Assembly (NCBI RefSeq): GCF_022842145.1
Contig: NZ_JALHQD010000001.1
Span: forward strand, 316,127-380,126
Direction: 5' to 3'
DNA length: 64,000 nucleotides
DNA from: Tabrizicola sp.
Lineage (GTDB): Bacteria > Pseudomonadota > Alphaproteobacteria > Rhodobacterales > Rhodobacteraceae
The stretch's first letter is position 1. Every line of letters starts with the position of its first letter. A model generated the notes under the pieces. The model did not search any database. It had not been told where the DNA came from and saw nothing but the letters and a program-made list of their open reading frames with translations. Made by a program: the position numbers and the translations under genes. Of this stretch, positions 26,216 to 35,108 are shown piece after piece.

Positions 26216-26854
26216 ATGAACGCCATCCACGATCACGAGGTCCGGCGCGGCCGGAAGTTCGACCAGGTGCTGGAAGGCGCCCGGACGATCTTCATGCGGG
26301 ACGGGTTCGAGCGCGCCTCGGTCGACGACATCGCGCGTGAGGCTGGGGTCTCGAAGGCGACGATCTACGCTTATTTCCCGGACAAGCAGCTCCTGTTCCT
26401 GGAAGTAGCGCGCTGCGAATGCCACCGCCAAACCGAAGAGGCAGAAGCGATGGTCGAAGGCGACGCCCCGGTCCGGGTGGCGCTGACCATCGCGGCCGAA
26501 CGGATCGTGGCCTTCCAGCTGTCGGACTTCGGTCAGCGCATGTTCCGCATCGTGGTCGGCGAGGGTGAGCGTTTTCCGGGCCTTGGCCGCCAGTTCTATG
26601 ATTTCGGGCCGGGCCTCATCCACCAGAGGCTGGTGCATCACCTGGGCTCCTATGTCGAAAGCGGGCAGCTGAGTATCGCCGACCTGGACCTTGCCGCCGA
26701 CCAGTTCGCGCAGCTGTGCAAGGCGACGATCCACGAAAAGCTGATCTTCGGGATGACCGAAACGATCACGCCAGAACTGGCGCACCGGTCAGTGCATGGC
26801 GCCGTGGACATGTTCCTGGCGCGCTACGGGATCGCCCAGACCCAAACTTCTTGA
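26216..26854 (+). CDS. TetR/AcrR family transcriptional regulator
   Basis: A 212-residue regulator. The N-terminal helix-turn-helix (residues about 15-58) shows RTIFMRDGFERASVDDIAREAGVSKATIYAYF, the usual TetR pattern. The C-terminal ligand domain, with LVHHLGSYVESGQLSIADLDLAADQFAQL, matches the AefR-like subgroup. Start taken at ATG 26216; the longer frame lacks support. Located 56 bases after the small peptide gene and probably in its operon. It likely binds the TGAAC-N6-GTTCA palindromes upstream (inference). Confidence 0.9.
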   Translation: MNAIHDHEVRRGRKFDQVLEGARTIFMRDGFERASVDDIAREAGVSKATIYAYFPDKQLLFLEVARCECHRQTEEAEAMVEGDAPVRVALTIAAERIVAFQLSDFGQRMFRIVVGEGERFPGLGRQFYDFGPGLIHQRLVHHLGSYVESGQLSIADLDLAADQFAQLCKATIHEKLIFGMTETITPELAHRSVHGAVDMFLARYGIAQTQTS

Positions 26855-26868
26855 GCAAGAATTTTGGC

Positions 26869-26890
26869 AAATTCCTTGCATAAGGAATTT
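26869..26890. terminator. bidirectional hairpin between tetR and folC
   Basis: Perfect 9-bp inverted repeat AAATTCCTT/AAGGAATTT with a GCAT loop, 14 bases after the TetR stop and 6 bases before the folC stop on the opposite strand. A/T ends on both sides allow termination in either direction. Confidence 0.6.
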
Positions 26891-26896
26891 GGGCGC

Positions 26897-28168
26897 CTAG
26901 CCATTCTCCCGCAGCACTGATCCGGCCAGATACAGCGACCCGCAGATCAGCGCCCGGGCTTCCGGCAACGTCGCGGCGATGGCTGCCAGTGCTTCGGCGA
27001 CCGATCCGGCCGCGACAGCATCAATCCCGACCGACAGGGCCGCATCGCGGGTAACCTCGGCGGGAAGCGTGTTTTTCTCGCCCGGGATTGACACTGCATG
27101 CAGGCGCGTCACCTGCGGGGCCAGGGGGCGCATGTAGCCGGTCACATCCTTGGTGTTCAGCATCCCGCAGATCAGATGCGTCTCGCGCTGTGGCATCCGC
27201 GCCAGCGTCGCCGCCACCGCCTCGCCCCCCGCCGGGTTGTGCCCACCGTCGAGCCAGAGTTCCACCTGCGGCGCGATCTCCACCAGCGGACCCTGCCGCA
27301 AGCGCTGCATCCGGGCGGGCCATGCGGCATGGGTGACGGCTGCTTCGCAGGCCGCTTCCCCCTTGCCCAGCAGTCGCAGCGCCGCAATGGCAGCCCCCGC
27401 GTTCTGCACCTGGTGTGGCCCCGGCAGGTTCGGCAAAGGCAGGTCCAGAAGTCCGTTCTCGTCCTGATAGATCAGCCGCCCGCGTTCCTCCCACACGTTC
27501 CAGTGCTGGCCATAAACCCAGAGCGGTGCCCCCACGGCGGCCGCCTTCGCCTCGATCACCGCCAGCCCGTCGGGGTGCTGCGGCCCAACGATGCAAGGCA
27601 CGCCGCGCTTGATGATCCCGGCCTTTTCACCTGCGATCTTCGCAATGGTATCGCCAAGAAAGGCTTCGTGATCCATCGACACCGGCGTGATGATCGTCAG
27701 CCGGGGTTTTTCGACCACGTTGGTCGCATCCAGCCGTCCGCCAAGACCGACCTCTAGAAGCGTCCAGTCCGCCTTTGTCCGCGCAAAAGCCAGAAAGGCC
27801 GCGCAGGTGGTGATCTCGAAAAAGGTGATCTCGTCCGGCCCGTTCACCCGGACGCATTCGTCCAGAAGTGCTGTCAGCGCGGGCTCCGAGATCAACTCAC
27901 CCGCCAGCCGGATGCGTTCATGGAACCGCGCAAGGTGCGGCGAGGTATACGCGTGGACCGTCTCGTCCCCCGCCTCCAGCCCCGCCCGGATCATCGCCTG
28001 GGTCGAGCCCTTGCCATTCGTCCCTGCGATGTGGATCACCGGCGGGATCGACTTTTCGGGGTTCCCCAGGGCCAGAAGCAGCCGGTCGACGCGCGCCAGC
28101 GTCAGGTCGATGACCTTGGGGTGCAGCGTCATCATCCGCTCCAGGATGACGTCAGAGCCTTGTGTCAT
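26897..28168 (-). CDS. folC: bifunctional folylpolyglutamate synthase/dihydrofolate synthase
   Basis: A 423-residue Mur-ligase-family enzyme of normal length. The ATP loop is HIAGTNGKGSTQAMI near residue 47, followed by TSPHLARFHERI near 75, LLEVGLGGRLDATNV near 137 and LDGGHNPAGGEAVAATL near 307. It adds glutamate to dihydropteroate or folates in the cytoplasm. It follows accD by 3 bases, the accD-folC pairing common in proteobacteria. Confidence 0.96.
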   Translation of the reverse strand: MTQGSDVILERMMTLHPKVIDLTLARVDRLLLALGNPEKSIPPVIHIAGTNGKGSTQAMIRAGLEAGDETVHAYTSPHLARFHERIRLAGELISEPALTALLDECVRVNGPDEITFFEITTCAAFLAFARTKADWTLLEVGLGGRLDATNVVEKPRLTIITPVSMDHEAFLGDTIAKIAGEKAGIIKRGVPCIVGPQHPDGLAVIEAKAAAVGAPLWVYGQHWNVWEERGRLIYQDENGLLDLPLPNLPGPHQVQNAGAAIAALRLLGKGEAACEAAVTHAAWPARMQRLRQGPLVEIAPQVELWLDGGHNPAGGEAVAATLARMPQRETHLICGMLNTKDVTGYMRPLAPQVTRLHAVSIPGEKNTLPAEVTRDAALSVGIDAVAAGSVAEALAAIAATLPEARALICGSLYLAGSVLRENG

Positions 28169-28171
28169 GGA

Positions 28172-29092
28172 TCAGGCGCTCGCTTCGACTTTGCCCACAG
28201 CCGGCGCTTCGGTGGGAGCAGGCAGGTCGCCCTTGATCGCCGGGGGCTGGCCCGTCAGCATCCGGACCAGCGTGACCAGTTCGTCCTTCATTGCCTTCCG
28301 GTGGATGACGCGGTCCAGCATCCCGTGGTCCAGAAGGTATTCGGCGCGCTGGAAGCCTTCGGGCAGCTTTTCGCGGATGGTCTGTTCGATGACCCGGGCT
28401 CCGGCGAAGCCGATCTGTGCATTCGGCTCGGCGATCTGCACGTCACCCAGCATGGCATAGCTGGCGGTAACGCCGCCCGTCGTGGGGTGGGTCAGGACGA
28501 CGATATAGGGCAGCCCCGCCTCTTTCAGCAGCTGCACGGCGACCGTGGTCCGCGGCATCTGCATCAAGGACAGCATTCCCTCCTGCATCCGCGCCCCGCC
28601 CGAGGCGCTGAACAGGATCAGCGGCCGCTTGAGTTTGACCGCGCGCTCGGCCGCCGCGATGATCGCGTTGCCGACATACATGCCCATCGACCCGGCCATG
28701 AAGCTGAAGTCCTGCGCGGCGGCGACGATGGGGGTGCGGTTGATCTCGCCCTCGGCGACCAGCATCGCGTCCTTCTCTCCGCTCGCCTTCTGGGCGGCCT
28801 TGATCCGGTCGGTGTATTTCTTCTGGTCGCGGAAATGCAGCGGGTCGACCACGGGCTCGGGCACCTTCACCTCGGTGAAGATTCCGCCGTCGAACAGCGC
28901 GCCAAAGCGTTCGCGCGGGCTGATCGCCACGTGGTGTTCACAATTGGTGCAGACGTTGATGTTGGCCGCGAGTTCCCGGTGGAACAACATCGTCCCGCAC
29001 TCCGGGCACTTCGTCCAAAGATTTTCGGGCACCTCGCGGCGCGAGAAAAGCGAGTTGATCTTCGGACGGACGTAGTTGGTGATCCAGTTCAT
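28172..29092 (-). CDS. accD: acetyl-CoA carboxylase carboxyltransferase subunit beta
   Basis: A 306-residue subunit. The N-terminal zinc ribbon has CPEC near residue 27 and CTNC near 46. The crotonase-like carboxyltransferase core shows APIVAAAQDFSFMAGSMGMYVG, SASGGARMQEGMLSLMQMP and VLTHPTTGGVTASYAMLGD, and ARVIEQTIREKLPEGFQRAEYLLDHGMLD near the end. It makes malonyl-CoA together with AccA. Start taken at ATG 29092 before NWITNYVRPKI, the usual N-terminus; the 20-residue upstream extension is not conserved-looking. Confidence 0.96.
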   Translation of the reverse strand: MNWITNYVRPKINSLFSRREVPENLWTKCPECGTMLFHRELAANINVCTNCEHHVAISPRERFGALFDGGIFTEVKVPEPVVDPLHFRDQKKYTDRIKAAQKASGEKDAMLVAEGEINRTPIVAAAQDFSFMAGSMGMYVGNAIIAAAERAVKLKRPLILFSASGGARMQEGMLSLMQMPRTTVAVQLLKEAGLPYIVVLTHPTTGGVTASYAMLGDVQIAEPNAQIGFAGARVIEQTIREKLPEGFQRAEYLLDHGMLDRVIHRKAMKDELVTLVRMLTGQPPAIKGDLPAPTEAPAVGKVEASA

Positions 29093-29231
29093 GCGGTGCC
29101 TGCTGCCCCTTCGGTCAGCCTCCGAAATAAGCCGCGGGGCGGCGAAATGCAATCAGCGGTGATCCGCCACGCCCTGTGAAACTTTGCGCGTCCTGCTCTC
29201 GTTCCTTCGGTGTTGCAGCCAGAGGTTCGCC

Positions 29232-30023
29232 ATGCCCCAGGGTCCCGTTGTCTACCGCCAGAAGCTGGCTACCCGCTTGGCGCATTGGCTTTGGGCGGTC
29301 AGCCTCTTCTTCCTGATGCTGACTGGCCTGCAGATCTTCAACGCGTTTCCCAGCCTGCACATCGGGCAGGAGTCCGGCTTTGACTATGACAATGCCATTC
29401 TGGCCATCGGCGCGCGCGAGACAGGGTCAGGCCTGCAGGGCGTGACCCGCATCCTTGGCACCGAGTTCGATACGACCGGCGTTCTTGGTGTCTCGGGCGG
29501 CGAAATCCGGGCCTTTCCCGCAGCCCTTACCATTCCATCCCGGACCAGCCTTGCCACCGGACGGCTGATCCATTTCTTCTTCGCCTGGGTTCTGGTGGGG
29601 ACCCTGGGCGTCTGGTTGCTGGCTTCGGCCGTGAACGGGCACCTCAGCCAGCTTGTTCCGACATTCGCCGACCTCAAGGCTCTGCCACGGGACCTCGCAG
29701 ATCATGCAAGGCTGCGCATTCACCACACCGCCGGCTACAACGTGCTGCAGAAGCTGGCCTACGCCTCGGTCCTGTTTCTGGCCCTGCCGCTGATGATCCT
29801 GACGGGCCTTTCGATGTCCCCCGGCTTCAATGCGGCAGCACCCTGGCTTCTGGACCTGTTCCAGGGTCGCCAGACAGCGCGGACGATCCACTTCCTGACC
29901 ATGCTGGGTCTACTGGGCTTCTTTGTTGTCCACATGGCGATGATCCTCCTGGCGGGTCCCTTGAACGAAATGCGGTCGATCCTGACCGGCTGGTATCGCA
30001 CCGATGGAGACGACCATGCTTGA
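29232..30023 (+). CDS. cytochrome b561-type membrane protein, partner of a molybdoenzyme
   Basis: A 263-residue integral membrane cytochrome b with about four long helices. Candidate heme ligands are His in TRLAHWLWAVSLFFLMLTG near residue 18, RLIHFFFAWVLVGT near 114, RIHHTAGYNVLQKLAYA near 164 and IHFLTMLGLLGFFVVHMAMI near 222. Start taken at ATG 29232. It overlaps the following molybdopterin oxidoreductase gene by 8 bases. It should transfer electrons between the quinone pool and that periplasmic enzyme, comparable to YedZ/MsrQ in role but of a different cytochrome b type. Confidence 0.85.
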   Translation: MPQGPVVYRQKLATRLAHWLWAVSLFFLMLTGLQIFNAFPSLHIGQESGFDYDNAILAIGARETGSGLQGVTRILGTEFDTTGVLGVSGGEIRAFPAALTIPSRTSLATGRLIHFFFAWVLVGTLGVWLLASAVNGHLSQLVPTFADLKALPRDLADHARLRIHHTAGYNVLQKLAYASVLFLALPLMILTGLSMSPGFNAAAPWLLDLFQGRQTARTIHFLTMLGLLGFFVVHMAMILLAGPLNEMRSILTGWYRTDGDDHA

Positions 30024-30780
30024 TCGACGCAGGCTTCTGCTTGGCGGGGCGGCGCTGGCGCTGTCCGGATGCAAGGTGTTCGACAGCGCGACCGAGCCGG
30101 ACAGCCGCCTGCGCGCGCTCTTTGCCGGCCACGAAAGCCTGACCCGCAGCGCCCAGCGCGCGGTGATGGGCGACCGGCTTGCGCCCGAGTTTTCCGAGGC
30201 CGACATCCGCCAGGGGCAGCGGCCGAACGGATCGACCGACCCCGACAGTGCCGACTATCGCCGGATGGCCGGCTCAGGATTTCAGGACTATCGCCTGACC
30301 GTCGCGGGCCTGGTCGACCACCCGCAAAGCCTGTCGCTGGCCGACCTGACCTTGCTGCCCTCGCGGACCCAGATCACGCGGCACGACTGCGTCGAGGGCT
30401 GGAGCTGCATTGCCAAATGGCAGGGTGTGCCGCTGGGCACGGTGCTGGACCAGGCGCGGCCCAAACTCATGGCGCGCTATGCTGTCTTTCACTGCTTCGA
30501 CGCGATCGAGCGAAGCTTGTCGGGCGAGGTGTTCTATTACGAATCCATCGACCTCATCGACGCTTACCATCCCCAGACGATCCTGGCCTATGCGATGAAC
30601 GGCGCCGCCTTGCCGGTCGCCAACGGTGCGCCCTTGCGCCTTCGGGTGGAACGGCAGCTTGGATACAAGATGGCGAAGTACGTCCACACCATCGAACTGA
30701 CGGACAGTCTGGTGGACCTGGGCTCCGGGAAGGGCAGCTACTGGGCCGACCGGGGCTATGAATGGTACGCGGGGATCTGA
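30016..30780 (+). CDS. periplasmic molybdopterin-dependent oxidoreductase (sulfite oxidase/MsrP fold)
   Basis: A 254-residue enzyme with only the oxidoreductase molybdopterin-binding domain. The N-terminus DRRRLLLGGAALALSGC combines a twin-arginine-like motif with a lipobox (LSGC), suggesting a Tat-exported lipoprotein. The Mo-coordinating Cys is probably in HDCVEGWSCIAKW near residue 125, with GEVFYYESIDLIDAYHPQTILAYAMNG typical of the fold downstream. ATG 30016 has GGAG upstream. Forms a pair with the preceding cytochrome b. The substrate could be a sulfoxide or another oxo compound. Confidence 0.85.
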   Translation: MLDRRRLLLGGAALALSGCKVFDSATEPDSRLRALFAGHESLTRSAQRAVMGDRLAPEFSEADIRQGQRPNGSTDPDSADYRRMAGSGFQDYRLTVAGLVDHPQSLSLADLTLLPSRTQITRHDCVEGWSCIAKWQGVPLGTVLDQARPKLMARYAVFHCFDAIERSLSGEVFYYESIDLIDAYHPQTILAYAMNGAALPVANGAPLRLRVERQLGYKMAKYVHTIELTDSLVDLGSGKGSYWADRGYEWYAGI

Positions 30781-30787
30781 CGGGGCG

Positions 30788-30855
30788 CTCGTTGATGACT
30801 TCGTCATTCCTCGCTTGTCGGCCTGCCCTCCGACGAGAAGAAAAAGTCGCACGAG
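30788..30855. repeat. intergenic imperfect palindrome, copy A
   Basis: A 68-base nested inverted repeat beginning CTCGTTGATGACTTCGTCAT and ending near GTCGCACGAG, with inner arms CTCGCTTGTCGG and CCGACGAG. It lies between the convergent molybdoenzyme and map genes. It shares CTCGT, ACTTCGT and CCTC blocks with the palindromes at 35753-35796 and 39326-39388, so these appear to be one repeat family that also acts at gene ends. Confidence 0.5.
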
Positions 30856-30871
30856 GAGGTTTTCCGCAGGC

Positions 30872-31681
30872 TCACCCCCAGGTCGGGTGGAACTTGCCGG
30901 CCGGGGACTGGGTGAAGATCTCGCAGCCCGTGGCCGTGACGCCGACCGAATGTTCGAACTGCGCCGAAAGCGACTTGTCGCGGGTCACCGCGGTCCAGTC
31001 ATCGGCCAGAACCTTCGTCTCGGGACGGCCAAGGTTCACCATCGGTTCGATGGTGAAGAACATGCCTTCCTCCAGGACCGGGCCGGCCCCCGCACGACCG
31101 TAGTGCAGAACGTTCGGCGGCGCGTGGAACACCCGGCCAAGCCCGTGACCGCAGAAGTCGCGCACGACACTCATCCGCTGCGCCTCGACGTAAGCCTGGA
31201 TCGCGTAACCGATATCCCCGAAGGTATTGCCCGGCTTAACCGCGGCGATCCCGCGCATCAGGCCCTCATGCGTGACCTCGATCAATCGCTCGGCCTTCCG
31301 AGCCAACTGGCCCGCCACATACATCCGGCTGGTGTCGCCATACCAGCCATCGACGATCACCGTGACGTCGACATTCAAAATGTCGCCATCCATCAGAAGT
31401 TTCTGGCCGGGAATCCCGTGGCAGACCACATGGTTCACGCTGATGCAAGACGCGTGCTTGTAGCCCTTGTAGCCGATGGTGGCCGAGGTGACCCCGCGCC
31501 GCCTGATTTCGTCGGTGATGAAGTCGTCGATGACCGCCGTGGTCGTTCCCGGCACGACCAGAGGGGCCACCGCGTCCAGGATTTCCGCCGCCACGCGACC
31601 GGCTGCGCGCATACCGGCAAAGTCCGCATCCTCGTAGATGCGGATGCCGTCCTTGGTGATGCGGGCTCGCAGGTCGTCCAC
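30872..31681 (-). CDS. map: methionine aminopeptidase, type I
   Basis: A 269-residue M24 peptidase with the complete metal set: Asp in NVDVTVIVDGWYGDTSRMY near residues 104 and 115, His in FCGHGLGRVFH near 178, Glu in FFTIEPMVN near 211 and a final Glu in TGCEIFT near 254. The substrate His is in NHVVCHGIP near 86. It removes N-terminal Met from nascent proteins in the cytoplasm. Monocistronic-looking, convergent with the molybdoenzyme gene. Confidence 0.96.
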   Translation of the reverse strand: MDDLRARITKDGIRIYEDADFAGMRAAGRVAAEILDAVAPLVVPGTTTAVIDDFITDEIRRRGVTSATIGYKGYKHASCISVNHVVCHGIPGQKLLMDGDILNVDVTVIVDGWYGDTSRMYVAGQLARKAERLIEVTHEGLMRGIAAVKPGNTFGDIGYAIQAYVEAQRMSVVRDFCGHGLGRVFHAPPNVLHYGRAGAGPVLEEGMFFTIEPMVNLGRPETKVLADDWTAVTRDKSLSAQFEHSVGVTATGCEIFTQSPAGKFHPTWG

Positions 31682-31796
31682 AGGCAGTCTCCTTGGCCCC
31701 TACATAGTTGCCTCGCGCGGAATTGGCCAGAGGTCGGGGTTTGAAAGCCCGCCCGCGAAGGCTATACCCGACCGAAAGACCGCGAGGAGACAGGCC

Positions 31797-32516
31797 ATGA
31801 CCAACCCGACAGCCGCAATTCTGGTGATCGGCGACGAAATCCTTTCGGGCCGCACCCGCGATTCGAACATGCATTTTCTGGCCGAAGAGCTGACCCGTAT
31901 CGGCATCACCCTGCGCGAGGCGCGGATGGTGGCCGACATCCATTCTGAAATCGTCGATGCCGTGCGCACCTTGTCGTCGAAATACACGCATGTCTTCACC
32001 TCGGGCGGGATCGGTCCGACCCATGACGACATCACTGCCGACGCCGTGGCCGAGGCGATGGGCGCGCCGATCAGCCACCGCGCCGACGCGATGGCGCTCT
32101 TGCAGGCGCATTACGACCGCTCGGGCCTGCCGTTCAACGAAGCCCGGCAGCGGATGGCACGCATCCCGGACGGGGCGACGCTGATCGACAACCCAGTCTC
32201 CACCGCGCCCGGCTTTACCATCGGGAATGTGCACGTGATGGCCGGGGTGCCGAACATCTTTCAGGCGATGGTCGCGTCGGTCCTGCCGAACCTGACCGGC
32301 GGCCCGCCGCTTCTTTCTCAGTCCCTTCGCGTAAACCGGGGCGAGGGCGAGATCGCGGGTCCCTTCGGTGCGCTGGCATCCGAGTTCCCGGAACTGTCGA
32401 TGGGGTCGTATCCCTTCATCCAGAACGGGGCGCATGGCACCAACCTGGTGGTGCGGGGCACCGATCCAGGGCAGCTCGACGCAGCAATGGTCAAGCTGAC
32501 TAGGCTGTTCGGATGA
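31797..32516 (+). CDS. molybdopterin-binding (CinA N-domain/MoaB-like) protein
   Basis: A 239-residue cytoplasmic protein consisting of the MoCF-type domain alone. Visible are VIGDEILSGRTRDSN near residue 10, VFTSGGIGPTHDDITADAVAEA near 65 and NPVSTAPGFTIGNVHVMAGVPNIFQAM near 128. This pattern is shared by CinA and molybdopterin adenylyltransferases; the CinA deamidase domain is absent. ATG 31797 is preceded by GAGGAG. It overlaps the acetyltransferase gene by 4 bases. Confidence 0.87.
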   Translation: MTNPTAAILVIGDEILSGRTRDSNMHFLAEELTRIGITLREARMVADIHSEIVDAVRTLSSKYTHVFTSGGIGPTHDDITADAVAEAMGAPISHRADAMALLQAHYDRSGLPFNEARQRMARIPDGATLIDNPVSTAPGFTIGNVHVMAGVPNIFQAMVASVLPNLTGGPPLLSQSLRVNRGEGEIAGPFGALASEFPELSMGSYPFIQNGAHGTNLVVRGTDPGQLDAAMVKLTRLFG

Positions 32517-33208
32517 CGCCGGCACTGCTGGCCGAGGTGATGGAGGCGACCTGGCCCCCCGCCAGCAGCTGGCAGTTCGGCCCCTTTACCCTTCGGGACG
32601 GGGCGGGTGGCGGCAAGCGCGTCTCTGCTGCCAGTCTGGATGGATCGTTCACCAAGGCCGATCTCGATGCGCTGGAAGCCGCGATGCCTGCGCCCCTGAT
32701 GCTGGTCCGCGCCGGAGAGACCGCGCTTGACGCAGCACTTGACGCCCGTGGCTGGCAGATCGTCGACCCGGTCGTGGCCTATGCCGCGCCGGTCGACCGA
32801 CTGGCCGCCGATCTTCCGCGGCTCACTGCCTTCCCACACTGGCCCCCACTTGAAATTGCCCGCTCGGTCTGGGCCGAGGGCGGTATCGGGCCAGCCCGCA
32901 TCGCGGTGATGGAGCGGGTTCAGGCACCAAAGGCGGCCCTCCTTGGTCGGATCGACGATCGATCCGCTGGCGTGGCCTTCGTCGCCTGCCACGGGGACGA
33001 GGCGATGCTGCACGCCCTTGAGGTGCGGCAGAGCCATCGTCGACTGGGCCTGGGGAAAAACTTGCTTCATGCCGCGGCCAACTGGGCGGCCGCGCAGCAG
33101 GCCAGGCGGCTGTCGCTGGTCGTGACCCGGCAGAACGCCGCCGCGCGCGCGCTCTATGCTCGCCTTGGCATGGAAGTTGTGGGAGAGTACCATTACCGAA
33201 TGAAATGA
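32513..33208 (+). CDS. GNAT family N-acetyltransferase
   Basis: A 231-residue protein whose C-terminal 100 residues form the GNAT acetyl-CoA site: VAFVACHGDEAMLHALEVRQSHRRLGLGKNLLHAA, with the A-motif pyrophosphate loop RRLGLGKNL, and LVVTRQNAAARALYARLGMEVVGEY at the end. The N-terminal half is a diverged GNAT-like fold. Substrate unknown. Co-translated with the preceding molybdopterin-binding protein gene. Confidence 0.87.
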   Translation: MTPALLAEVMEATWPPASSWQFGPFTLRDGAGGGKRVSAASLDGSFTKADLDALEAAMPAPLMLVRAGETALDAALDARGWQIVDPVVAYAAPVDRLAADLPRLTAFPHWPPLEIARSVWAEGGIGPARIAVMERVQAPKAALLGRIDDRSAGVAFVACHGDEAMLHALEVRQSHRRLGLGKNLLHAAANWAAAQQARRLSLVVTRQNAAARALYARLGMEVVGEYHYRMK

Positions 33209-33230
33209 TCGCGGAAAGCGACCCCCGGCA

Positions 33231-34175
33231 GTGCCCAAGGCTTACCTTCCCCTCCTGCTTTGTGCCGTTCTGGCCAATTCCGCCAACGCTCTGACCCTGA
33301 ACCTGCCCGCCCGCGTGCTGGGCGAGGAAACCCGCAGTCAGATTCCCGGCAGTTACGACCTTCCAACCGCACCCTTCGACGGATCAATCGTTCCCGCTCA
33401 GCCAGTCGAGGGCGCGTTGGACCAGCGCGCCTACCGGCTGGAAGCCGACGGCATGACCACGCTCGCGATCCTTGACCCGTTGCGCGACCAGGTGCGCAGC
33501 GCAGGCTACGACATCGTCTTCGAATGCGACGGAAAGTCCTGCGGCGGCTTCGATTTCCGGTTCAACACCGATGTGATGCCGGAACCCGACATGCACGTCG
33601 ACCTTGGGGATTTCCGGTTCCTGTCGGCGCGGAAGGGGGCCGAGGCGGTTTCCATCCTGGTCAGCCGCAGCTCGGGGGCTGCCTATGTCCAGATCACCCG
33701 GGTCAGTGCGGCGCCGGTGACCGATCCGGCCAACCGGACAGTGGTGGACCTTGAATATCCGGAAATTCCCAGCACCGTCGAACAACCCGCATCGACCGAT
33801 GCCATCGGCGCCGCACTTGATGCGGTCGGGTTGGCGGTCCTGGAAGATCTGGTCTTCGCCAGTGGCGCCGCTGCGCTGACCGACGGGAACTACCCTTCGC
33901 TCGCCGCCGTCGCGGCCTGGCTGGCGGCCAATCCCGAAGGCACGGTTGCCCTTGTCGGCCATACCGATGCTTCGGGAAGCCTTGCTGCGAACCTCGCCTT
34001 GTCCGAACGCAGGGCCGAAGCGGTGGCCGAGGCGCTGATCCAGACCTATGGGGCCGATTCCGCCCGTATCACGGCCGAGGGCGTCGGGTTCCTCTCCCCG
34101 CGCGCCACCAACCAGACCGAGGAAGGCCGCCAGAAAAACCGACGGGTCGAAGTGATTGTCACTTCGACCCGCTAG
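33231..34175 (+). CDS. OmpA-family outer membrane/peptidoglycan-associated protein
   Basis: A 314-residue exported protein. The GTG start gives a signal peptide (AYLPLLLCAVLANSANA). Residues 20-185 are a periplasmic domain without recognised homology. Residues about 200-314 are an OmpA_C domain: LEDLVFASGAAALTDGNYPSLAAVAAWL, VALVGHTDASG and ALSERRAEAVAEAL, ending NRRVEVIV. The NLALSERRA region binds diaminopimelate in this family. It anchors the envelope to peptidoglycan. Convergent with the LysR gene. Confidence 0.87.
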   Translation: MPKAYLPLLLCAVLANSANALTLNLPARVLGEETRSQIPGSYDLPTAPFDGSIVPAQPVEGALDQRAYRLEADGMTTLAILDPLRDQVRSAGYDIVFECDGKSCGGFDFRFNTDVMPEPDMHVDLGDFRFLSARKGAEAVSILVSRSSGAAYVQITRVSAAPVTDPANRTVVDLEYPEIPSTVEQPASTDAIGAALDAVGLAVLEDLVFASGAAALTDGNYPSLAAVAAWLAANPEGTVALVGHTDASGSLAANLALSERRAEAVAEALIQTYGADSARITAEGVGFLSPRATNQTEEGRQKNRRVEVIVTSTR

Positions 34176-34202
34176 TGGACGCTCCTTGAGGGGGGAGGGA
34201 CG

Positions 34203-35108
34203 TCACCAGTTGTCAGGACCCTTGTCGGCATAGCGCCGTGCGAGGAAGTCGATGAAGGCCCGCACCTTGGGCTGGGTGAACCGCCCCGGCGGATAGACCG
34301 CATAGATGCCCAGCGTTTCGACCGGCAGGCCGGGGATCGCCTCTTCCACCAGCCGCTGCCGCATCGCGTCGGCGTAAAGGAACGAGGGCAGGTAGGCGAT
34401 GCCAAGGCCCGAGACAGCCGCGTTCAGAAGGCTTTGTCCGTCGTTCACCGTCAGCCAGCCCACCGAGCGAACCTGCCGCTTCTCGCCCGAGGGCGCGGTG
34501 ATCTTCCAGACGTTGCCGTTGGCCTGGTTGGAATAATGCAGAAGCTTGTGGTCGTTCAGATCATCGATCTTCTGCGGCCGGCCGAACTTTTGGAAATAGC
34601 TCGGCGCCCCGATCATGCGCTTGGTCGTTTCGGTCAGCTTGCGGGCCCGCAGCGAACTGTCTTCCAGCTCTCCGACGCGGATCGCCATGTCGAAGCCTTC
34701 GCTGATCAGTTCGACGTAACGGTTGTTCAGCACCATGTTCACGGTGATGTCCGGGTATTCCAGCAGGAAGTCCCCCAGGATCGGCGACAGAAGGTTCACG
34801 CCGAAATCCGTTGCGACCGACACACGCAGCAGGCCCGAGGGCGCTGATTGCATCGACGTCACGAGGGCATCCGCCTCGCCAGCGTCGTTCAGCACGCGGC
34901 GGGCGCGGTCGTAGTAGGCCAGGCCGATCTCGGTGGGCGACACGCGGCGGGTGGTTCTGTTCAGCAACCGGGCGCCGAGTCGGGCCTCCAGCGCGGATAC
35001 GTGTTTGGAGACAGCGGATTTGGAAATCCCCATCTTCTTGGCTGCATCGGTGAAGCCGCCCTGGTCCACTACCGTGGCAAAGGCCTCCATCTCTGTCAGT
35101 CGATCCAT
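34203..35108 (-). CDS. LysR family transcriptional regulator
   Basis: A 301-residue regulator. The N-terminal winged helix-turn-helix has MEAFATVVDQGGFTDAAKKMGISKSAVSKHVSALEARLGARLLNRTTRRV, a standard LysR start. The effector domain includes GLLRVSVATDFGVNLLSPIL and VELISEGFDMAIRVGELEDSSLRARKL of the AaeR/DsdC-like subgroup. ATG 35108 is the natural start; 58 upstream residues in the open frame are not conserved-looking. No divergent target gene is nearby except the EF-hand protein 370 bases away. Confidence 0.93.
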   Translation of the reverse strand: MDRLTEMEAFATVVDQGGFTDAAKKMGISKSAVSKHVSALEARLGARLLNRTTRRVSPTEIGLAYYDRARRVLNDAGEADALVTSMQSAPSGLLRVSVATDFGVNLLSPILGDFLLEYPDITVNMVLNNRYVELISEGFDMAIRVGELEDSSLRARKLTETTKRMIGAPSYFQKFGRPQKIDDLNDHKLLHYSNQANGNVWKITAPSGEKRQVRSVGWLTVNDGQSLLNAAVSGLGIAYLPSFLYADAMRQRLVEEAIPGLPVETLGIYAVYPPGRFTQPKVRAFIDFLARRYADKGPDNW

